Origin: DAOUAT01 sp964551735
GTDB taxonomy: Bacteria > Chloroflexota > Anaerolineae > CG2-30-64-16
NCBI GenBank assembly: GCA_964551735.1
Contig: CAZKEF010000017.1
Coordinates: 1 to 64,000 of the forward strand
Length of the DNA stretch: 64,000 nucleotides
Reading direction: 5' to 3'
Below the pieces are notes generated by a model, which worked only from the letters and a program-made list of their open reading frames with translations, did no database searches and was not told where the DNA came from. Positions 1 to 7,738 of the stretch are shown piece after piece. Both the position numbers and the translations under genes were made by a program. The stretch's first letter is position 1, and every line of letters begins with the position of its first letter.

Positions 1-153
1 CTGGACAGCGCCACCGGCGAGCAGATCTTCGCCCTGCTGCGCCGGCTGGTGGACGAACAGAAGGTCACGGTGATCATCGCCACCCACAACCCGGTCATCG
101 TGGCATACGCTTCGCTGGTACATGAATTGCGGGATGGTATGCTCGTCAGGTAG
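1..153 (+). CDS. ABC transporter ATP-binding protein, C-terminal fragment
   Basis: Only the last 50 codons are in the window; the 5' end is upstream. The reading frame opens at base 1 with LDSATG (D-loop after Walker B) and continues to the H-loop IIATHNP, followed by a short tail ending in ELRDGMLVR and a TAG stop at 151-153. That arrangement is typical of small LolD/MacB-type ATPases that power lipoprotein or antimicrobial-peptide exporters. Walker A and the signature motif are outside, so the substrate cannot be told. The next gene runs convergently. Confidence 0.8.
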   Translation: MDSATGEQIFALLRRLVDEQKVTVIIATHNPVIVAYASLVHELRDGMLVR

Positions 154-194
154 ATGGCTGCACGCCCTCCGATGCGGCCCGGCTTACCCACGAA

Positions 195-854
195 CTACAA
201 CAACGCCTCGCGCAAAAACGCCACCACCACATGCGCCGGGATCGCGAACCCCACGTCCGGCCCGTTGATCAACGTGTTGATCCCCAACAACCGGCCACGG
301 CCATCCACCAGTGGCCCGCCGGAATGGCCCGGCCGCATGTGCAGGCTGACCACCAGCCAATCGTGCCGGGCCGGCGGCATCTCGGGCCAGGCCTTGCCCA
401 TGCCGATGATGACGCCCGACGTGGCCGCGCCGGTCACGCCCCAGGGATGGCCCAACGCGGTCACCCATTGGCCGGGCCGAACCGCGCGCGAGTCGGCCAG
501 TTGGATGGTCGGCAGGCCGGCTGCCTCCACCCGCAAGGCAGCCAGATCGCGCTCCCGGTCGGTCGCCATGATCTGCGCGGGCAAGGTCCGGCCGTCTGCC
601 AGCGCCACCGTGAGCGGCCCGCAGCCGGCCACGTGCGCGTTGGTGACGATCAACCCCTGCGGATGCCAGATCGTCCCCGCACCCGCGCCGCGCCGGCCGT
701 TCTGCACCTGCACCAGGCTCGCATACACGGCCTCTGTCACAGCGGCCAGGTCAGTGTTCAAGAGATGGGGTGAGAATGAGATGGGTGTGCCTCGTAAGCC
801 GTGGTGCGTGATACGTGTTCCGTGCTGCGTGAAACATGCTGTGCGACCGCACAA
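195..854 (-). CDS. Trypsin-like serine protease (HtrA/S1C type, no PDZ)
   Basis: A 219-codon frame encoding a chymotrypsin-fold protease. The triad is visible: His in TNAHV, Asp in DRERDLAAL, Ser in GHSGGPL. There is no signal peptide and no PDZ domain, so it probably acts in the cytoplasm or is a degenerate partner of the paralogue directly upstream (891-1787), with which it shares layout. The start is uncertain: the longest frame begins at a TTG at 854 and its first 30 codons run through a heptamer repeat tract (801-835); a TTG at 761, just before the conserved part, is an alternative. It is probably the last gene of an operon with the LuxR-type regulator. Confidence 0.75.
   Translation of the reverse strand: MCGRTACFTQHGTRITHHGLRGTPISFSPHLLNTDLAAVTEAVYASLVQVQNGRRGAGAGTIWHPQGLIVTNAHVAGCGPLTVALADGRTLPAQIMATDRERDLAALRVEAAGLPTIQLADSRAVRPGQWVTALGHPWGVTGAATSGVIIGMGKAWPEMPPARHDWLVVSLHMRPGHSGGPLVDGRGRLLGINTLINGPDVGFAIPAHVVVAFLREALL
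801..835. repeat. Heptanucleotide tandem repeat
   Basis: Five consecutive 7-mers of consensus GTGNTNC/GTGNNAC. They cover the start region of the protease at 195-854. A similar heptamer run is found at 1798-1826 and an AATCCGN-type run at 1925-1952. They resemble the short tandemly repeated repetitive (STRR) heptamers known from cyanobacteria. Confidence 0.6.
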
Positions 855-890
855 GCGCCCTGCTGGAGCAGTCCGTAATCCGCAATCTGG

Positions 891-1787
891 TTACGCCTGC
901 TCCCCGATCACCACGCTGATCTCCATCACCTGTCCCCCGCGCACGATGCGCACCGGCGTAGCCTGGCCGACCCGGTCGCTGCTCAAGAGTGCCAGCAGGT
1001 CGTCCAGGTGGCGCACGGGATGGCCGGCCAGCGCTACGACGGTATCACCCATGAAGAGGCCCCCGCGCTCGGCCGGGCTGCCGGGCTCCACCGAGCCGAG
1101 CAGCAAGCCGGTCTCCTGGCCGAGCTGAACCGCCAGGCTTGCGGGCAGCCGCACCGCCTGCGCGCCGACGCCCAGATAGCCGCGCTTGACCCGGCCGTGG
1201 GCCAGCAGCGCATCGGCCACGCGGCGCACGGTGGCGGCCGGCACGGCCAGCGACACCCCGCGCAGCAGCGCCGAGGAGTTCAGGCCGATGATCTTGCCCG
1301 CCGCGTCCACAGACGGACCACCGGAGAAGCCGGGATACATCAGTGCGTCGGTCTGCAGGTAGTGGTCGAACTGGCCGCCCGCGGGCGTGCGCCAGTCCTT
1401 CTTGAGCGCGCTGACGATACCCAGGGTCGCCATGACGCTCTGGCCGGGCCGGCCCAACGCCAGCGCCAGGTGGCCGACTCGCAAGGTCTCCGCTGCTGCC
1501 CAGGCCGCAGGCGCCAACCCGCTGGCCTTCGCTCGCAGCAGCGCCAGGTCGCTGGTCGGATCGCGACCGATCAGGCTGGCGGGGACAGTCTGCCCATCGG
1601 GCAAGCCGACCTGAATGTTGTCATCCTGCTCGACGACGTGATGGGCGGTGACGATCAGGCCGTCGCTCGACCAGACGATGCCGCTGGCCGGCAGCCGGCG
1701 GCGAGCCTCGACGCGGACGACGCTCGGCCCGGCCGTCTCAACCGCCGCAGCCAGGGCATCGGAGAAAGAGATAAGGGTGCTGGACAT
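891..1787 (-). CDS. HtrA-like serine protease with C-terminal PDZ domain
   Basis: A 298-residue trypsin-like protease. The catalytic residues are His in TAHHV, Asp in DPTSDLALL and Ser in GFSGGPS (about residue 156). A PDZ domain occupies about 205-298, with the substrate-loop sequence RGYLGVG at its start. DegP/DegQ homologues normally carry a signal peptide; this one starts directly with MSSTLISFSDALAAAV, so a cytoplasmic location is inferred. It lies between a LuxR-type regulator (1948-2601) and a PDZ-less paralogue (195-854) on the same strand, suggesting a tandem duplication with loss of PDZ in one copy. The ATG follows a heptamer repeat tract at 1798-1826. Confidence 0.88.
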   Translation of the reverse strand: MSSTLISFSDALAAAVETAGPSVVRVEARRRLPASGIVWSSDGLIVTAHHVVEQDDNIQVGLPDGQTVPASLIGRDPTSDLALLRAKASGLAPAAWAAAETLRVGHLALALGRPGQSVMATLGIVSALKKDWRTPAGGQFDHYLQTDALMYPGFSGGPSVDAAGKIIGLNSSALLRGVSLAVPAATVRRVADALLAHGRVKRGYLGVGAQAVRLPASLAVQLGQETGLLLGSVEPGSPAERGGLFMGDTVVALAGHPVRHLDDLLALLSSDRVGQATPVRIVRGGQVMEISVVIGEQA

Positions 1788-1797
1788 GGGTGCCTCC

Positions 1798-1952
1798 GTG
1801 TTGCGTGTTGCGTATTGCGTACCTGCGTGATGTGATGATGAGGATACATGAAGATGGATTGCGGCGCATCGCCTGTTTAGGGAGGGAGGGGCCTGGAAAA
1901 AAGGTTAGGTGAGGTGGCGCCATCAATCCGAAATCCACAATCCGCAATCACA
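1798..1952. repeat. Heptamer repeat tracts in the 1788-1947 gap
   Basis: The gap between the PDZ protease and the LuxR regulator has two heptamer runs: GTGTTGC-type units at 1798-1826 and AATCCGC-type units at about 1925-1952. The second touches the 3' end of the regulator, whose last codons are built from it. The sequence between the runs shows no recognisable promoter or terminator. Confidence 0.55.
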
Positions 1953-2601
1953 ACAGAATCAGCCCCAGCCGCGTGGCGCGCACCACGGCTTCGGTGCGGC
2001 TGGCGGCGCCGAGCTTGCCCAGGATGGCGTTGAGGTGGAACTTGACGGTATGCTCGCTGATGCCCAGGCGCCGGGCAATGGTTTTGTTGGGCAGGCCGTC
2101 GGCCAGCAGGCGCAGCACTTCCAGCTCGCGCGGGGTCAGATCTTCGGCCAGGGGCTCAGGCGACTCGACAGGGACAGGCAGCCTGCGCTCGGATGGTGGT
2201 GACACAACGGGGACGAATTCGGGGTCAACGACGGCCAGGCCTCCGGCCAGCGCAGCCAACGCGGTGGCGAGCTGCGCCGGTTCGGCGTTGCGGCGCAGCA
2301 AGCCCCGCGCGCCCGCCGCCCACGCTTCGGTCGCGGTTGCGGCATCGGCCAGCAGCAGGGCAGCCGGCGGCAGCGTCTCGCCAGCCTCGGCCAGCCGTTC
2401 CAGCGCCGGGGCAGGGTTCCACCCCAAATCCCACAGCAGCACATCGGGCCGATAGGTTTCGACGGCCGCCAGGATGTCGTCCGCGCTCGAAGCACGGCCG
2501 GCGACTGCGCAGCCCGGCTGTTCGGCCAACAGCGCAGCCAGGCCGGCCCGCGCCAGGGGGTCATCGGCTAACACCAGGACGCGCAGCTCAGCCACCCTCA
2601 T
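1948..2601 (-). CDS. NarL/LuxR-family response regulator
   Basis: 217 residues: receiver domain at about 7-120 and LuxR-type helix-turn-helix at about 150-212 (LTPRELEVLRLLADGLPNK, then ISEHTVKFHL). The acidic pocket (ADD near residue 13) and the phospho-acceptor Asp in LLWDLGW are present, but the conserved Lys before the last receiver helix is replaced (GLLRRN), so phosphorylation-dependent switching may be altered. No histidine kinase is adjacent. It overlaps the 3' end of the metallophosphoesterase by 14 bases, indicating co-translation, and probably shares a transcript with the two proteases downstream. Confidence 0.88.
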   Translation of the reverse strand: MRVAELRVLVLADDPLARAGLAALLAEQPGCAVAGRASSADDILAAVETYRPDVLLWDLGWNPAPALERLAEAGETLPPAALLLADAATATEAWAAGARGLLRRNAEPAQLATALAALAGGLAVVDPEFVPVVSPPSERRLPVPVESPEPLAEDLTPRELEVLRLLADGLPNKTIARRLGISEHTVKFHLNAILGKLGAASRTEAVVRATRLGLILL

Positions 2602-3664
2602 GCCCCGTGATGTCTACAATAAACACGTCCGGCAGGCACCAGAGTCGGACCGGCGGCTCAGCCGACCCGACCCCGGCCGTCACGAACAGGTGCGTACCGT
2701 TCATGACGAAGTGCCCGTGGTCGAAGCGCCGGCCGTAACGGGAGGGCACCACCAGCGATCCCAGGCCCGGCAACCGGATCTGCCCGCCGTGGTAGTGGCC
2801 AGCGAAGATGGCAGCGAACCCCAGCCGGCTCAGCCAGTAGACGTTGTCGGGCGTGTGGGTGAGGAGCAGGGGCAGCTCACCGGCCGCGGGGATGGGTGGC
2901 TGCCACGGCGCTCGCGACCACGGCAGCTCGCAGCCGGCCACCAACACCGAGGCGCCGTCCCCCGCGGCGATGCGCATCCCGCCGTTCGCCAGCAGGGTCA
3001 CGCCGGAGGCCGTCACCGCCTCTGCCACCGCTCCGGCATCGGCCCAATGATCGTGGTTGCCCAGGATGCCGAACGTGCCCAGCCGCCCGCGCGCCAACGG
3101 CAGGACGCGCGGCAGCAGCGCAGCATAACGGGCGTATGAGACAAAGTCGCCGGTGAAGAAGACCAGGTCAGGCTGAGTCTCGGCCACGCTGCGGAGCGCG
3201 TCCTCGTAATACGCCAGGGGCAGGTGGCTGTTGAGGTGCAGATCGCTCACGTGCGCGACGCGCAGCGCAGGCCCGCGCCAGCCCGGCGCGGCGATGGCGT
3301 AGCGGCGGACGGCCAGATCGGTGGTTGTGCGCGGCCGCGTCAACCGGATCGCCGGGCCGTGGACGGCGACCGGCTCCGCGCCGCGATAGCGCCGCCAAGC
3401 GATCAGCCGCCGGATCTCGCCCAGCGCAGCCACGATCAGCACGGCCACTGGCGCCAGCAGCCACCAGGTCCCCGCCGCCAGATAGCCCAGCAGCCCACCC
3501 ACCGCCACGCTCGTCAGCCCGCCGGCACGGATCAGCAAGCTCTTGTGGCGCGTATCGCGGATCTGGATCAGAACACGGTTGAGGAAGAAGAGGTAGGCGC
3601 ACGCGCACGCGGCAGCGGCGAGAAGCACTGAGAGAAGGTGAGAAGTAGCGAGCGTCAGTAACAT
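2588..3664 (-). CDS. Membrane-anchored metallophosphoesterase (YkuE-like)
   Basis: 358 residues with about three hydrophobic segments in the first 85 residues and a calcineurin-type phosphoesterase domain from about 130. Metal-binding motifs are all visible: VSDLHL, TGDF, GNHDHW and GHYHGGQ. YkuE-type members are membrane-linked metal-dependent phosphatases; the substrate here is unknown. The start at 3664 gives a good N-terminal membrane segment. Its stop lies inside the start of the following LuxR-type regulator. Confidence 0.85.
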   Translation of the reverse strand: MLLTLATSHLLSVLLAAAACACAYLFFLNRVLIQIRDTRHKSLLIRAGGLTSVAVGGLLGYLAAGTWWLLAPVAVLIVAALGEIRRLIAWRRYRGAEPVAVHGPAIRLTRPRTTTDLAVRRYAIAAPGWRGPALRVAHVSDLHLNSHLPLAYYEDALRSVAETQPDLVFFTGDFVSYARYAALLPRVLPLARGRLGTFGILGNHDHWADAGAVAEAVTASGVTLLANGGMRIAAGDGASVLVAGCELPWSRAPWQPPIPAAGELPLLLTHTPDNVYWLSRLGFAAIFAGHYHGGQIRLPGLGSLVVPSRYGRRFDHGHFVMNGTHLFVTAGVGSAEPPVRLWCLPDVFIVDITGHEGG

Positions 3665-3679
3665 GGGGCTTAAGACAAT

Positions 3680-3901
3680 CTAGCCCAGAAACTCATCCAC
3701 AGATAGTCCCGCTTCGCGAATGATAGCTTGCAGCGTACCCCGCGCGATTGTTCCAGGGTGATTTGGTACTGTCGTTCTGCGGTGCGTTGTCGGGTTGTAC
3801 CAGATCTCATGGCTACCCTTTGCCTGACGATCGAACATGAAACCGACTTGGCGTAAGCGGGCAATCACCTCGCGATAAGTAAGTGCGGGCAGACGAGTCA
3901 T
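3680..3901 (-). CDS. hicA: HicA-family toxin (mRNA interferase)
   Basis: 73 residues, normal length for HicA, a double-stranded-RNA-binding-fold ribonuclease that cleaves mRNA independently of the ribosome in type II toxin-antitoxin modules. The catalytic His is in KGSHEIW, preceded by the typical LRQVGF helix; the C-terminal part (TLQAIIREAGLSVDEF) is the usual last helix. Its ATG overlaps the TGA of hicB by four bases (ATGA), so the antitoxin is made first. Confidence 0.92.
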   Translation of the reverse strand: MTRLPALTYREVIARLRQVGFMFDRQAKGSHEIWYNPTTHRRTTVPNHPGTIARGTLQAIIREAGLSVDEFLG

Positions 3902-4170
3902 GCTGCCACCGCATCCAGTGAGAAGCCCACAGGGATTTTGGTGCGTGTCCGGCGTTGTGGATGCCTGATGGCATGCGCGATGTTTGCCGGTAATGGATCA
4001 CCATGTTCCACGTATGACTCAATCAGCCTACGGGCAACATCCTGCGCGATCTCGAGCGTCTCAGCAACTGTTCGACCTTGGGCGATTAGCCCTTGAAGTT
4101 CGTCGCTGGTAGCCAGAAAGCCACCCTCTTCTAACGGTTCGAGGACAACAGTCAAGATCAACTCGTTCAT
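3898..4170 (-). CDS. hicB: HicB-family antitoxin
   Basis: About 90 residues with a partial RNase H-like fold (EEGGFLATSDELQGLIAQG is the characteristic strand-turn). The ATG at 4170 is chosen because AGGGGGA lies six bases upstream; a longer GTG start at 4185 has no such site. The C-terminal tail is short and shows no clear helix-turn-helix, so promoter binding may rely on the complex with HicA. It is the first gene of the pair, behind a good promoter at 4196-4224. Confidence 0.9.
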   Translation of the reverse strand: MNELILTVVLEPLEEGGFLATSDELQGLIAQGRTVAETLEIAQDVARRLIESYVEHGDPLPANIAHAIRHPQRRTRTKIPVGFSLDAVAA

Positions 4171-4195
4171 CAGTTCCCCCTTCACTCAATTGCCT

Positions 4196-4224
4196 ACTTT
4201 ACCGCAAATTTACAATGCTGGCAA
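4196..4224 (-). promoter_or_regulatory. Sigma70-type promoter of hicBA
   Basis: On the minus strand TTGCCA (4219-4224) and TAAAGT (4196-4201) are separated by exactly 17 bases, about 25 bases before the hicB ATG. Confidence 0.6.
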
Positions 4225-4260
4225 GTCGCCTTCGGCCACAGAATAATAGCCCAGACTTTC

Positions 4261-5154
4261 TCAGCGCCAATTCACGGCAATCCGCACCGTCTCCAACTGG
4301 ATCGCCACCGTATCCCAGATATCCCGCGCGTACCCCCCGCCCATCACCACGGCCACCGGCACGCCCGCGCGGCGGCACTCGTCCAGCACCAGCCGATCCC
4401 GCGCGGCCAGGCCGGCCGTGGTCAGCGCCATGCGGCCCAGGGTATCGCCCTCAAACGGGTCGGCGCCCGCGATGTAGAGCGCCAGATCGGGGACGGCCAG
4501 CGCCAACGTGCGCACGAGCCCGACCTCCAGCAGTTCCAGATAGGCCGCGTCCTCCGTGCGGTCGGGCAGCTCGATATCCAGGTCGCTCCGCTCTTTGTGC
4601 AGCGGGAAGTTTTTGGCGCCGTGTATGGAAAAGGTGAAGACCGAGGGATCGCCCGCGAAGATGGCCGCGGTGCCGTTGCCCTGGTGCACGTCGCAGTCAA
4701 TGATCGCGATGCGCCGCGCCCAGCCCTCGTCCTGCATCGCCCGTGCGGCCACGGCCACATCGTTGAACACGCAGAATCCTTCGCCGTGATCGGGGTACGC
4801 GTGGTGCGTGCCTCCGGTGAGGCTGGCCGCGACGCCGTCGGTCAGCGCAGCCCGGCACGCGGCGATGCTGCTGCCCACCGAGCGCCGGCAGCGCTCCACC
4901 AACGCCGGTGACCACGGCAGGCCGATGCGGCGCACCTCTCGGTCGCTCAGTGTGCCATTCACAACCCCAGAAAGATAGGCCGCGTCATGGACGCGGAGCA
5001 GTTGCGCGTCGGAGGCTGCCTCGGCGGTCAGCAGCTCGCACGGCGGCGCGAGCTCAGCGGCCACGCGCTGGCGCAATAGAGCGTATTTGCCAGCCGGGAA
5101 ACGGTGACCTGGGGGTAATGGATACGTGTAGTGGTCGCAGTAGTAAACCTTCAT
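4261..5154 (-). CDS. Histone-deacetylase-family hydrolase
   Basis: 297 residues of the arginase/deacetylase fold. Visible active-site pieces are the His pair in GGTHHA, the zinc ligands in DCDVHQGNGT and the third ligand in GADPFEGD; GGGYA near the end is the usual catalytic loop. Bacterial members remove acetyl groups from polyamines, small amides or acetyl-lysine; the substrate here cannot be told. The ATG overlaps the stop of the VapC-like toxin as ATGA, so it is the third cistron of the toxin-antitoxin transcript, an uncommon arrangement. Confidence 0.88.
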   Translation of the reverse strand: MKVYYCDHYTYPLPPGHRFPAGKYALLRQRVAAELAPPCELLTAEAASDAQLLRVHDAAYLSGVVNGTLSDREVRRIGLPWSPALVERCRRSVGSSIAACRAALTDGVAASLTGGTHHAYPDHGEGFCVFNDVAVAARAMQDEGWARRIAIIDCDVHQGNGTAAIFAGDPSVFTFSIHGAKNFPLHKERSDLDIELPDRTEDAAYLELLEVGLVRTLALAVPDLALYIAGADPFEGDTLGRMALTTAGLAARDRLVLDECRRAGVPVAVVMGGGYARDIWDTVAIQLETVRIAVNWR

Positions 5155-5651
5155 GGGGAGGGAGAGTGTATTGCGACCGCGTAATCCGCCTGCGTTTCAT
5201 GGATCGCGCCCGCGGGCCGGTAACGGCCCAGCCAATACACCCATGGCAGCTCGTTATGCACCGCGTTGTAGAGACGCTCATCGCCCGTCCAGAACGGGCA
5301 GCCGGCCATCTCGGCCAGCGCCAGGTAATGCGCATCGTAGGCCGCCGGGCGATTGAAGCGGCGCGCTAACTCCCACGCGTGTTGGTGCAGGCCTGGGGGC
5401 TGCCAGAGATCAACGGGCAGGCGATGAACTGCATTGAGCGCGCGCTCCTCAGCCTCGACCGCCAGGAGTCTGCGAAAAGTGTTCTTGCGGATCACAGAAG
5501 TCACCTCATAGCCCCAAAGCAGGGGCGCGATGACTTTGATCCCTTGACGATTCCATTCCGCCCAAAGCGCATCCGCCAAAGCGCTGTGCGGTTCGCTCAG
5601 CACTTGCGCCAGCGCCAGGCCGGCATCAACACAGACCAAGGATTTCATCAT
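5151..5651 (-). CDS. VapC-like PIN-domain toxin
   Basis: About 166 residues when started at the ATG pair at 5648-5651; the longer frame to 5747 lies within the antitoxin gene and is rejected. PIN-domain acidic residues are present: Asp in VDAG, Glu in GYEVTSV, Asp in AAYDAHYLALAE and Asp in WTGDERL. PIN toxins are magnesium-dependent RNases. The start lies about 26 bases inside the upstream antitoxin gene, typical of TA pairs. Confidence 0.85.
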   Translation of the reverse strand: MMKSLVCVDAGLALAQVLSEPHSALADALWAEWNRQGIKVIAPLLWGYEVTSVIRKNTFRRLLAVEAEERALNAVHRLPVDLWQPPGLHQHAWELARRFNRPAAYDAHYLALAEMAGCPFWTGDERLYNAVHNELPWVYWLGRYRPAGAIHETQADYAVAIHSPSP

Positions 5652-5967
5652 CGCGTTCCTCACGTAGCTGGCGCAGCACCTCAGTAGAGTCCAAGGGCTC
5701 GACACCATGTTCTTCTTGCCACTGGCGGATGCGTTCCCGCACAGCATGGGCCTCGGCCAGGGCTGCCGTGTAGCGATCCTGTTGCACCGACCGGGAGCCT
5801 TGCTGTGCGCTCTGCTCCAGACGTTTGAATTCTTCGATGCCGATGATCACGGCTCTGGGCGCGCCGCGCGAGACAAGAACGACGCGTTCGCCGCTATAGG
5901 CGGCACGATTCACCAATTCGCCTAATCCCTGGCGCAGCTCGGTCATGGTGACTTCGATTTGGCTCAT
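5626..5967 (-). CDS. Phd/YefM-type antitoxin
   Basis: 113 residues. The N-terminal half (TMTELRQGLGELVNRA, then RVVLVSRGAPRAVII) is the Phd/YefM DNA-binding fold; the charged C-terminal half would wrap the PIN toxin encoded downstream. A GGAGG site lies six bases before the ATG. Autoregulation is likely: a consensus promoter with direct repeats lies at 5998-6043. Confidence 0.88.
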   Translation of the reverse strand: MSQIEVTMTELRQGLGELVNRAAYSGERVVLVSRGAPRAVIIGIEEFKRLEQSAQQGSRSVQQDRYTAALAEAHAVRERIRQWQEEHGVEPLDSTEVLRQLREERDDEILGLC

Positions 5968-5997
5968 GGCTTACCTCCAGACAGCCAACTGATTAAT

Positions 5998-6043
5998 TCG
6001 CATGAATCGCATGAATTATACGATCCATACGATACTTTGTCAA
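5998..6043 (-). promoter_or_regulatory. Consensus promoter and repeat operator of the Phd/VapC operon
   Basis: On the minus strand TTGACA (6038-6043) and TATAAT (6015-6020) are 17 bases apart, a perfect sigma70 promoter. Immediately downstream two direct copies of ATTCATGCG occupy about 5998-6016, placed where an autorepressor would block initiation. Confidence 0.75.
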
Positions 6044-6067
6044 CCAGCGGCCCAAGCCCCCAAGCCC

Positions 6068-7666
6068 CTATTGCGACGGCAATCCAGCCGGCGGCTTCGG
6101 CTCACTGACATCGGCGGCCGCTTCTTCGCCGCGCACCACCGGCGCCAGCATCTGATCCACCGGCGCGTAACGGTCGGTGAGCACGACCGCGCGGCCTTCG
6201 GCCAGCAGCGACTCCACGGCCGCATCGTCGAACACCTGCCGCGCGAACAACGCGTCTCCGTCGCCTGCGTCAATCTGCTGGAACGCGGCCAGGTCCAACG
6301 GCCGGTCAGTGGCGATGATCACGAAGGTGACGCGCGGCGATTCGCGCCAGCCCGAGATGGCCGGAGCAACGTAGACGTGCTCGAACGACTGGCGCAGGGT
6401 GGCGGCAAAAGAGCGCAGGAAGTCGCGGCGAGGGCCGTCAATGAGGTTCACCATGTACAGCCCGTCGTCCGCCAGCCAGGCGCGCACCCGTTCGTTGAAC
6501 TCCAGCGTGGTGAGATGGTATGGCACCGAATAGTCGTTGAACGCGTCCCCCATCACCAGGTCGTACTGCTTATCGGGCGGCCGCGCCAGGAACATACGAG
6601 CATCTTCGTTGTAGCTGGCGATATCGGTGTCGCGGCGCAATCCCATCACCTCGTAAGCGACCCGCGTCACGCCGGGGTCAATCTCGATGACATCCAGCTC
6701 GCTGTGGGGGTAGAGCGCCTCCATGTAGCGCGGGAAGGTGTAGCCACCCCCGCCGATGAAGAGCGCTCGCAGGCCAGGATGCCGCTGCGCCTGATACGCC
6801 GTGGCCTCGGCATAGATGCGCTCGTAGCCATAGACGAGCTGTGTGGGATCGTCCAGCGAGTTGTAACTGTGCACTAAGCGATCAAGGATCAGTATGCGCA
6901 CCGTGTTGCCGTCCCGCTCCTCCTCCCGCACCTTGATGCAGAAGTAGTTGGTTTCCAGGGCGCACGGCGATTTCAGCCAGCCCTGCGTCACTGCCAGGAT
7001 GGAGCCGCCGATGATCACCGCTGCGGTCAGGATGGCGATGATAGGCCGGCCGCGCCCGACGCCCAGCGCCAGGAACGTCCCTGCCATCACCAGCAGGAGC
7101 ACCGCGACGCCCCACACGATGGTGTGTGTGCCGAACCAGGCAATAAGGAAGAAGCCGGTGGCGAAAGTGCCCAGGATGCTGCCCACCGTGCCGGCGGCTG
7201 AGATGCGACCCACCGTGCTGCCGGTGCGCGCCAGGTCAGACACCGAGAGCTTGACCACCACGGGCGAGATGGTTCCCAGCAGCACGCTGGGCACGAAGAA
7301 CAACGCGCTGGTCAACGCCAGGATGCGCACGATGATGGGCCAGCTATCGGGGACACGCACGCCCAGCACATCCACCGCCAGGATGCCGATGCTGGTCAGG
7401 CCGCCCAGCAGGAAGAGCAGGCCGAGCAAGCGCAGCGAACCGAAGCGATCGGCCAGGCGGCCGCCCAGGTAGTTGCCGAGACTGATCCCGGCCAGCACCA
7501 CCCCGATGATGCTGGTCCAGGTGTAAAGCGACACGCCAACATAGGGCGCGACGATGCGGCCCGCCACCAGCTCCAGGATCATGATACATGCGCTGGACAC
7601 AAAGACGATCAAGGTGGGCCGCCAAAATCTGGGCAACGTCACCACGGTTGAAGGTTGTGTTTCCAT
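6068..7666 (-). CDS. Fused membrane protein/spermidine-synthase-like protein
   Basis: 532 residues. The first 235 contain about seven or eight hydrophobic segments resembling an MFS half (GNYLGGRLADRFGS is the cytoplasmic loop motif). From about 260 a spermidine-synthase-like Rossmann domain follows: FIGGGGYTFPRYME, VIEIDPGV and GDAFNDYSVP. Such fusions are common in Chloroflexota; the soluble-domain reaction is unproven because the canonical GGGDGG loop is altered. It has its own promoter (7697-7726) and an A-rich start region with GGGAGG before the ATG. Confidence 0.82.
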   Translation of the reverse strand: METQPSTVVTLPRFWRPTLIVFVSSACIMILELVAGRIVAPYVGVSLYTWTSIIGVVLAGISLGNYLGGRLADRFGSLRLLGLLFLLGGLTSIGILAVDVLGVRVPDSWPIIVRILALTSALFFVPSVLLGTISPVVVKLSVSDLARTGSTVGRISAAGTVGSILGTFATGFFLIAWFGTHTIVWGVAVLLLVMAGTFLALGVGRGRPIIAILTAAVIIGGSILAVTQGWLKSPCALETNYFCIKVREEERDGNTVRILILDRLVHSYNSLDDPTQLVYGYERIYAEATAYQAQRHPGLRALFIGGGGYTFPRYMEALYPHSELDVIEIDPGVTRVAYEVMGLRRDTDIASYNEDARMFLARPPDKQYDLVMGDAFNDYSVPYHLTTLEFNERVRAWLADDGLYMVNLIDGPRRDFLRSFAATLRQSFEHVYVAPAISGWRESPRVTFVIIATDRPLDLAAFQQIDAGDGDALFARQVFDDAAVESLLAEGRAVVLTDRYAPVDQMLAPVVRGEEAAADVSEPKPPAGLPSQ

Positions 7667-7696
7667 GGCCTCCCTCGGAATTCAGATGTCGGGGAG

Positions 7697-7726
7697 ATTA
7701 TAGGCTGGCAGAGGGGGAATGGGCAA
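7697..7726 (-). promoter_or_regulatory. Putative promoter of the spermidine-synthase-like gene
   Basis: Minus-strand TTGCCC (7721-7726) and a perfect TATAAT (7697-7702) with an 18-base spacer, 30 bases before the start codon. Confidence 0.55.
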
Positions 7727-7738
7727 ATGGCAAATAGC

